Shown piece after piece: positions 6,210 through 11,404 of a DNA stretch of 11,404 nucleotides. The notes under the pieces were generated by a model, which saw nothing but the letters and a program-made list of their open reading frames with translations, was not told the DNA's origin and did no database searches. The stretch is taken from positions 1-11,404 of the forward strand of contig JBFLVN010000118.1 in the NCBI GenBank assembly GCA_040758475.1, written 5' to 3'. Origin of the DNA: JBFLVN01 sp040758475 (lineage in GTDB: Bacteria > JAGRBM01). How positions within the stretch are numbered: position 1 is the first letter of the stretch; the number at the start of each line of letters is the position of its first letter. The position numbers and the translations under genes are program-made.

Positions 6210-8780
6210 ATGATTTCCAAGGTTAAATTCGCTTCATTTTTGACGCTGGGTGCATTGGCGGCGCTCTTGGCCCTTTCACCGGCTCATGCGGCGACATTTA
6301 CCGTCAACAGCGCGGACGACGACGGGACCGAGAGCGTCTCGAACGAAGTCCTCGGCACGGGCAACGGCTCGACCGCCACCTTCACGGGTACGCTGGATAA
6401 TTTCCCCGTCCGTCCCGGCACGGTCAGCGTGGACGACCAAAGCGAGACCCTGAATGACAACGAAGTCGGCCAGCTCCTCCGTTTCAACAACGACGAGGAC
6501 GTGGGCACGGGCAACGGCGCGTTGACCACCTTCACGGGCACGATCTCGAATACGCCCATCGAAGCCGGCTCCGTCTCCATCACGGATACTTCCGCCACCC
6601 TGAGCGACAACGAGGACGGCTACTTCCTTGGGGCCGCGGTAAACAATGAAACCCTCCACGCCTGGAGCGGCTCGGAGACGAGCTTCTCCGAAACGCTGAA
6701 CAACCCTCCCGTCGTGCCCGGAACGATTCGGATTGACCCGGCCTATGGCAACGGCGATTGGTTCTACGACGATGGCGAGGGAAACATCGTCAAGGTGAGC
6801 TACTACAGTTGCTGCCAGGACCTTCAGGACCAGGTTTTCGGTACGGTTAATTACACCACCGGCGCCGTCACTCTGGATATTGGAGACTACTCCGATTTCC
6901 CGAGCGGCACGTCGGCGCTTGTGGATTACACTCGCTCGGCCGGAACGGTGGATTACACGACGGGCGCCTTCTCGGTGACCTTCGCCGCGGCCCCCGCCAA
7001 CCTGCAGGACATCCTGGCCGACTACAACCACGTGACCGGCACGGTGAATTACGACACGGGCGCCGTCACCGTCACCTTCGACGCCAATACCGGAAACGGC
7101 GATGACGTGGAAGTCGATTACGAGCACTGCGGCGAGAGCTGCACCCTGCGCGCCGCCATCGAAATCGCCGCCGCCAAGGCTGGTGACGATACAATTACGT
7201 TCAGCCTTCCGAATCCTTCCGTCATTGCGGCTGGAAACGGCGAATTCGACTGCATTCCGGACAACCTGACCATTACCGGTCCGGGTAGCGGAAATTTGAT
7301 GGTTAACGCGGCGGGCGCCGACGGCGATTACCTCTTCCGGATCGATTCCGAAACCGATATCAATGCATCGGAGTGCCCGGGTGCCGGCGGCACGACCGTC
7401 ACCATGACGGGAATGACGATCTCGGGTACTTCCAGCTATGCAGCGGTTTATGCGGCAGCCAAGACGAACCTCGTCCTCGACGACGTGGTGATCACCGGAA
7501 ATCGGAGGGACTGTAATGACGAAGACGGCGGCGCCCTCGTCATCAACGGAAGCGCCACTCTCACCGACGTCACCGTGAGCGACAATCTCTCGCCGGATAA
7601 CAGTCAGTGTGACGGCGCGGGCATCTACATCGCCGGGGAAAGCGGGGAGGTAACCCTCGACCGCGTCGTGGTCACCAACAACACCCGGCGCTTCGACGGC
7701 AGCCAAGACGTCTGTGGCGGCGGCATCTACATCGGAGGCTTTGCCAAGGACGTCTCCCTCAACCGCGTCACCGTGGACGGAAATACCTTGAACGTCCGCG
7801 GAGCCTCCAATAGCAGCCAGGAGCACGAAGGGGCCGGTATCTGCATCAACGGGACGAGCCACAACGTCGTCATTGAAAATTCGGTTATTTCCAACAACCG
7901 GCTCCTCAGCGATATCCGCCAAGAAGATGACAAGGGGGGCGGCGGCATCGGCATCAATGGTACTTCGAGCAACGTTCTGATTCGCAATACCCGAATCGAA
8001 GGCAATAGCTCCGAGACGGATGGCGGCGGCGTCGTGATAACGGCGGGCCGCGTCGCCTTTGAGAACGTCTCCATCACCGATAATCACGCCGCGGGGCGCC
8101 GTGACACAGACGGCAGCGAAGATTACCTTCCCGAAATGGGGGGCGGCGGCGGCATCGCCCTTCAAGGAAAGTCCAAGACAGTTGAGCTCATCAGTTCCAC
8201 CGTGAGCGGTAATTCGAGCGACTACCACGGCGGCGGCATCCACATCCAGGGCGCCCCCTGGACCGAGATGAACCAGATCACCCTCCTCGGCAGCAGCGTG
8301 ACGAACAACGAGGCTGGCGGTTACGGCGGTGGCATCAACGCCTGGAGCGGCCTCGCCGAACTCGTGGGCGGGTCGGTAAGCGGCAACCATGCCAACAGCG
8401 GCGGTGGCGGTGTCGCCAATTTCAAGGACATGGACGACGATTGCTGCAATGACATCGAAGTTGCTTTCTGGAACCTGACTCATTTGGGCCGCGTCGGCCA
8501 GATCCGCATCCAGGGCGGCGGCGTGGGCGGAAACACCGTGGGTTCGAGTGCGCCCGATGGGACGGCCCAGTGCTACGGCTCCCTGAGCATTTACGGCGGC
8601 GGTGGCCCCGGCCAGACGGAACTCTGCCAGCGCATCGCCATGAGCGGTGTTCTCCCCTACGGCTTCGCGGGCGGTGGGGGCGGTTGCGAACTCGGCCGCT
8701 CTTCCCAGGGTGCGGGTTCCCTGCTCGCCCTCTTCGGGGCGGTGGCGGTTCTCTTCTTGATCCAATACCGGCGGAGAGGA
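6210..8780 (+). repeat. Tandem duplication, copy A (first precursor unit)
   Basis: Copy A encodes residues 1-857 and aligns with copy B over its full length, from signal peptide to anchor, with only small gaps. Cysteine positions agree in both copies except for an extra CC pair (745-746) in copy A. Third codon positions differ widely while protein blocks stay the same (for example GTSHNVVIENS and QGAPWTEMNQI), so this is an old duplication kept by selection, not an assembly duplicate. Confidence 0.9.
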
Positions 8781-11360
8781 ATGCGCATCATGCGTACCAA
8801 GAATTTCGGCCTTCTCGCCGCAGCGCTCACGCTGGCCCTGGCGGTCTCCGTGCAAGCGGCCACGATCCTCGTGGACGACGACGGGGATGACGGCGTCGAG
8901 AGCGTGACGGACGAAGTCCTGGGCACCGGCAACGGCACCCAGACCACCTTCACGGGCACCCTGGACAACGGCGCCATCCAGCCCGGCACGGTGAACGTGG
9001 ACGACCAGACCGAGAGCCTGAACGACAACGCGAACGGCCAGATTCTCCGGAACATCCAGGACGAGATCATCGGCACGGGCGACGGCACCGAAACGGAATT
9101 TTCGGGTACCCTCGCCAACACCCCCATCGAGCCCGATTCGGTGTCCGTCACCGATGGGACGACGACCTTCAACGACAACGAAGACGGATACCTGATCGCT
9201 ACGACGGGCGCCGTCTTCAACGAAGAAACCATGCACACCTTCAACGGGGTAGAAACGAGCTTCTCGGCCGTGCTGGATAACCCCCCCGTGGTTCCCGGTT
9301 CCTTCGATTTCCATTTCGTCAATTGTTGCAATTACAACACGAGCGAATTCTACCAAGACGATGGCTTGGGAAACATTGTCGTCATCGACGTTAGCGGCGA
9401 GGATGAAGATCCCACGGGCCATCACGTCATCGGGACGATCAACTACGCGACGGGGTTGGTAATCGTCGACCTGGGAACATTTTCCGTCTATCCCGAAAAC
9501 GGGAACCCGGTCCGAGCGGACTACACCCGGTATTCCGGAACGGTGGACTACACGACGGGCGCCATCGCCGTCGAGTTCCCGGGCGCCGTCGGTAACGGTA
9601 CCGACGTGATCGTCGATTACGACACCCACACGGGCACGGTGAACTACCAGACGGGCGCCATTTCGGTGACCTTCGATGCGGCCACGGGCAACGCGGACGA
9701 CGTGCAGGTCGATTACAGCCACTGCGGTGCGACATGCACCCTGCGGGCCGCCATCGAAGTGGCCAACGCCGGCCCCACGGCCGACATCATCAATTTCAGC
9801 CTGACGACCCCGGCTACGATCACGCTCACGAACGGGGAATTCGATTGCGTCCCCGACTCCCTCACCATCAACGGCCCGGGGAGCGCGAACCTCACCATCG
9901 ACGTGGATGGGACGGACGGCAACCATCTCTTTATGCTGGAATCGAGCCCCGACGGTGATGATTGCAGCGGAGAGGGCGGGGCTACGGTTTCCATCAAGGG
10001 CCTCACCATCACCGGCGCCGATGATTCGGCACCCATTCATTCGACCGCCAAGAACCACCTGATCCTCAACGACGTGGTGGTGGACCAGAACACCCCCGAA
10101 TGCGGCAGCAGCAACGACGACGAGAGCGGCGGTCAGATCATCATCAACGGTACGGCGGAGCTTACGAACGTGACCGTCAGCGACAACACGGTCGATACGA
10201 CCAGCCAGTGCGAGGCGGCCGGTATCTCCATCGCGGGCGAAGGCGGAAAAGTGACCCTTCGCAACGTAACGGTGAGCGGCAACCAGCGCATCTTTAGCGG
10301 CAGCAACGACAATTGCGGCGGCGGCATCTCGATCTCGGGCTTCGCCAAGGACGTGAAGCTCACCAACGTGACCGTGGATGGCAATACGCTCGACGTGCAG
10401 GGAGCCAGCGATTACGAATACGAAGGCGCGGGCATCTGTGTGAACGGCACGAGCCACAACGTTGTCATCGAGAACTCGACAATCTCGAATAACACCCTGC
10501 TCAGCGACACGCAGGCTGAAGACGACAAGGGCGGCGCCGGCATCGGCATCAACGGTACTTCGAGCATGGTTCTCGTCCGGAATACGCGGATCGAAGACAA
10601 CGAATCCGATACGGACGGCGGCGGTATCGTGGTGACGGCGGGTGACGTCGTCCTGGAGGGCGTGACCATTTCGGGCAACACGGCCCACGGCCGCAACTAT
10701 GAAAATTACGAACTCGGCGGCGGCGGCGGCATCGCGGTCCAGGGCAAGTCCAAGTTGTTCCAGGTCATTAATTCGACGATCACGGGGAACACGAGCGACT
10801 TCCACGGCGGCGGCATCCACGTTCAGGGCGCCCCCTGGACCGAGATGAACCAGATCGCCCTGGTCGGCACGAGTGTGCGCGACAACTCGGCGGTCGAATT
10901 GGGCGGCGGCGTGAGCGCCTGGAGCGGCCTTGTGGACATCGTGGGTTCTTCCGTCACGGGGAACGACGCCACGGCCGGTGGCGGCGGCGTTTCGAACTAC
11001 AAGGACCCCGACTTCGCTTGGGGGAACGACGAGGGGTTCTGGGATCTCCCCCACCTGGGCCGCGTCGGCATGATCCGGCTCCAGGGCGCGTCCATCGGCG
11101 GGAATATGACCTCGGGCGTTACCGACTCGGATGACTGCTACGGCTCCGTCGGTGTCTACACCGGCGGCGCCCCGGCGGAAGTCGCGGGCGTTTGCGAACC
11201 GATCCGGATGAGCGGGCTCCTCCCGTATCAGGTCCTGGGCGGAAGCAGCGGCTGCGAACTCGGCCGCGGGTCCCAGGGGACGGGGTCGATCTTCATCCTC
11301 CTGGCCGCCGTGGCGGTGGCCTTCGGGATCGAGCGGCGGCGCCGTCAGGCCCGTTCTTAA
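6210..11360 (+). CDS. Tandem secreted precursor: two signal-peptide / repeat-module / beta-helix / GC-TM-Arg anchor units in one ORF
   Basis: A 1716-aa frame made of two full preproteins. Unit A: signal peptide 1-27 (cut predicted after AHA-27); mature start ATFTVNSADDDG as in CSLREA-domain proteins; six-unit repeat module 46-305; C307 and the C311-TLRAAI motif; beta-helix about 400-740 built of rungs like GGGI-x-I-x-G followed by V-x-L-x-N-x-x-V-x-x-N; a conserved HLGRVG block; then GC826ELGR, a TM (about 836-852) and RRR (854-856). Unit B starts at M861: signal peptide to A883, repeat module 902-1169, C1172 and C1176-TLRAAI, beta-helix to about 1605, GC1682ELGR, TM and RRRR near the end. 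Such beta-helix proteins are typically cell-surface or outer-membrane proteins. Gly-Cys/TM/Arg tails resemble MYXO-CTERM, which in myxobacteria is cut by an intramembrane sorting protease. The acidic loops may bind calcium. No enzyme active site is recognised. The frame is intact to a TAA, and a hairpin follows. Confidence 0.9.
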   Translation: MISKVKFASFLTLGALAALLALSPAHAATFTVNSADDDGTESVSNEVLGTGNGSTATFTGTLDNFPVRPGTVSVDDQSETLNDNEVGQLLRFNNDEDVGTGNGALTTFTGTISNTPIEAGSVSITDTSATLSDNEDGYFLGAAVNNETLHAWSGSETSFSETLNNPPVVPGTIRIDPAYGNGDWFYDDGEGNIVKVSYYSCCQDLQDQVFGTVNYTTGAVTLDIGDYSDFPSGTSALVDYTRSAGTVDYTTGAFSVTFAAAPANLQDILADYNHVTGTVNYDTGAVTVTFDANTGNGDDVEVDYEHCGESCTLRAAIEIAAAKAGDDTITFSLPNPSVIAAGNGEFDCIPDNLTITGPGSGNLMVNAAGADGDYLFRIDSETDINASECPGAGGTTVTMTGMTISGTSSYAAVYAAAKTNLVLDDVVITGNRRDCNDEDGGALVINGSATLTDVTVSDNLSPDNSQCDGAGIYIAGESGEVTLDRVVVTNNTRRFDGSQDVCGGGIYIGGFAKDVSLNRVTVDGNTLNVRGASNSSQEHEGAGICINGTSHNVVIENSVISNNRLLSDIRQEDDKGGGGIGINGTSSNVLIRNTRIEGNSSETDGGGVVITAGRVAFENVSITDNHAAGRRDTDGSEDYLPEMGGGGGIALQGKSKTVELISSTVSGNSSDYHGGGIHIQGAPWTEMNQITLLGSSVTNNEAGGYGGGINAWSGLAELVGGSVSGNHANSGGGGVANFKDMDDDCCNDIEVAFWNLTHLGRVGQIRIQGGGVGGNTVGSSAPDGTAQCYGSLSIYGGGGPGQTELCQRIAMSGVLPYGFAGGGGGCELGRSSQGAGSLLALFGAVAVLFLIQYRRRGMRIMRTKNFGLLAAALTLALAVSVQAATILVDDDGDDGVESVTDEVLGTGNGTQTTFTGTLDNGAIQPGTVNVDDQTESLNDNANGQILRNIQDEIIGTGDGTETEFSGTLANTPIEPDSVSVTDGTTTFNDNEDGYLIATTGAVFNEETMHTFNGVETSFSAVLDNPPVVPGSFDFHFVNCCNYNTSEFYQDDGLGNIVVIDVSGEDEDPTGHHVIGTINYATGLVIVDLGTFSVYPENGNPVRADYTRYSGTVDYTTGAIAVEFPGAVGNGTDVIVDYDTHTGTVNYQTGAISVTFDAATGNADDVQVDYSHCGATCTLRAAIEVANAGPTADIINFSLTTPATITLTNGEFDCVPDSLTINGPGSANLTIDVDGTDGNHLFMLESSPDGDDCSGEGGATVSIKGLTITGADDSAPIHSTAKNHLILNDVVVDQNTPECGSSNDDESGGQIIINGTAELTNVTVSDNTVDTTSQCEAAGISIAGEGGKVTLRNVTVSGNQRIFSGSNDNCGGGISISGFAKDVKLTNVTVDGNTLDVQGASDYEYEGAGICVNGTSHNVVIENSTISNNTLLSDTQAEDDKGGAGIGINGTSSMVLVRNTRIEDNESDTDGGGIVVTAGDVVLEGVTISGNTAHGRNYENYELGGGGGIAVQGKSKLFQVINSTITGNTSDFHGGGIHVQGAPWTEMNQIALVGTSVRDNSAVELGGGVSAWSGLVDIVGSSVTGNDATAGGGGVSNYKDPDFAWGNDEGFWDLPHLGRVGMIRLQGASIGGNMTSGVTDSDDCYGSVGVYTGGAPAEVAGVCEPIRMSGLLPYQVLGGSSGCELGRGSQGTGSIFILLAAVAVAFGIERRRRQARS
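6345..7124 (+). repeat. Six-unit repeat module of copy A (3 x ~50 aa plus 3 x ~33 aa)
   Basis: Three units of about 50 residues carry GTGNG...T-x-FTGTL-x-N-x-P-x-x-PGTV-x-V...DN-x-x-G. They start at G49 and G99, with a diverged third whose matching Phe is F159 (compare F58 and F108). Three units carrying GTV-N/D-Y-x-TGA-x-x-V-x-F...V-x-VDY then begin at G211, G245 and G277. I associate similar sequences with repeats in phage tail or baseplate-like and other surface proteins, from memory. A CC pair (201-202) sits between the two halves of the module and recurs in copy B. Confidence 0.75.
8682..8858 (+). other. Internal junction: sorting anchor of unit A joined directly to signal peptide of unit B
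   Basis: In order: Gly-Cys (825-826), ELGR, a hydrophobic helix, RRR-G (854-857), MRIMRTK, a second hydrophobic helix and the cleavage motif VQA (881-883). No stop codon lies between them. The two helices would form a hairpin with the basic loop RRRGMRIMRTK in the cytoplasm, so both large domains would lie outside. Cleavage near the Gly-Cys and at VQA would release two separate mature proteins from one translation product. Confidence 0.75.
8773..8792 (+). promoter_or_regulatory. Internal Shine-Dalgarno and ATG for unit B
   Basis: GGAGAGGA (8773-8780) stands nine bases before the in-frame ATG at 8790, which starts the second signal peptide. The ATG at 8781 touches the Shine-Dalgarno and is too close. 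Unit B could therefore also be translated on its own from the same mRNA. The signal looks like a relic, or a working remnant, of the separate start this gene had before the fusion. Confidence 0.6.
8790..11360 (+). repeat. Tandem duplication, copy B (second precursor unit)
   Basis: Copy B encodes residues 861-1716 (856 aa), nearly the same length as copy A (857 to its final Gly). It keeps every domain of copy A. It lacks the CC pair before the HLGRVG block, and its anchor ends in RRRRQARS before the stop. Codon use looks similar to copy A but somewhat richer in G and C at third positions. Confidence 0.9.
8913..9716 (+). repeat. Six-unit repeat module of copy B
   Basis: The same arrangement as in copy A: three FTGTL/PGTV-type units, then GTI-N-Y or GTV-N/D-Y units, ending just before the HCGATC-TLRAAI motif. 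The CC pair is kept. Units within this copy are less alike than each is to its counterpart in copy A, so the module was already built before the whole gene duplicated. Confidence 0.72.
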
Positions 11361-11384
11361 GTCTCTGTTCGGTTTTTATTCGAG

Positions 11385-11404
11385 GGGCGCGCGAAAGCGC
11401 GCCC
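11385..11404 (+). terminator. Hairpin terminator of the tandem precursor gene
   Basis: GGGCGCGC (11385-11392), a GAAA loop (11393-11396) and GCGCGCCC (11397-11404) form a perfect 8-bp all-GC stem 24 bases after the stop codon. The U-tract would start beyond the last base of the window. A T-rich stretch (GGTTTTTATT) just upstream of the stem could serve as the U-tract only for a gene read from the other side, after rearrangement of strands. Rho-independent termination is likely. Confidence 0.65.

Noticed and set aside
8773..8890. A frameshift sequencing error at the junction of the two units
   Set aside because: Neither alternative frame reaches a stop soon after RRR (one stops only at 8888-8890, the other stays open past that), and both units remain in the same frame with matching ends, so a single indel does not restore two normal genes.
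6276..11054. A 1592-codon open frame antisense to the tandem precursor gene
   Set aside because: It shares codon boundaries with the sense gene, so its stops could arise only from sense TTA, CTA or TCA codons, which are rare in this GC-rich gene. The translation has no recognisable features and the sense frame is clearly real.

Overview
The window is GC-rich bacterial DNA, probably from an uncultivated Gram-negative bacterium. The best taxonomic clue is a Gly-Cys / transmembrane / Arg-cluster C-terminal anchor resembling MYXO-CTERM (the GC-TM-RRR signal of Myxococcota and some other former Deltaproteobacteria). A deltaproteobacterial or candidate-phylum origin is an inference, not shown. No rRNA, tRNA, transposase, phage integrase or CRISPR array was seen.

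Layout. (1) 57-4067, minus strand: a 1336-aa membrane protein fusing an N-terminal flippase-like domain (LPG-synthase transmembrane / UPF0104 type) to an almost full-length UPF0182 protein. A hairpin at 3-22 probably terminates it. (2) 4068-4512: a divergent intergenic region with an extended -10 promoter for the rightward gene and several copies of an AGAGAACG octamer. (3) 4513-5796, plus strand: a 427-aa ArsB-type inner-membrane transporter with no other ars gene in view. (4) 5797-6209: a second non-coding region with five more copies of the octamer, partly as pairs with a 10-bp period. (5) 6210-11360, plus strand: one 1716-aa open reading frame that is a head-to-tail fusion of two complete, diverged secreted precursors. 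Each half has its own signal peptide, a CSLREA-type start, a six-unit repeat module, a right-handed beta-helix of about ten rungs, and its own Gly-Cys/TM/Arg anchor. A second hairpin at 11385-11404 closes the window.

Main points. The 1716-aa ORF looks like a natural tandem precursor. In the middle, an anchor (TM, then RRR) is followed within a few residues by a new signal peptide, with no stop codon but with a good internal Shine-Dalgarno and ATG. The implied topology is self-consistent: two exported halves joined by a short cytoplasmic loop, which two predicted processing events could separate. In each half the CSLREA-type N-terminal region is split by an insertion of about 260 residues made of three ~50-aa and three ~33-aa repeats. 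The flippase-like/UPF0182 fusion is also an uncommon architecture. The AGAGAACG octamer, found as nine copies in about 860 bp of non-coding DNA on both sides of the transporter gene, looks like a regulatory element that could link the three genes.
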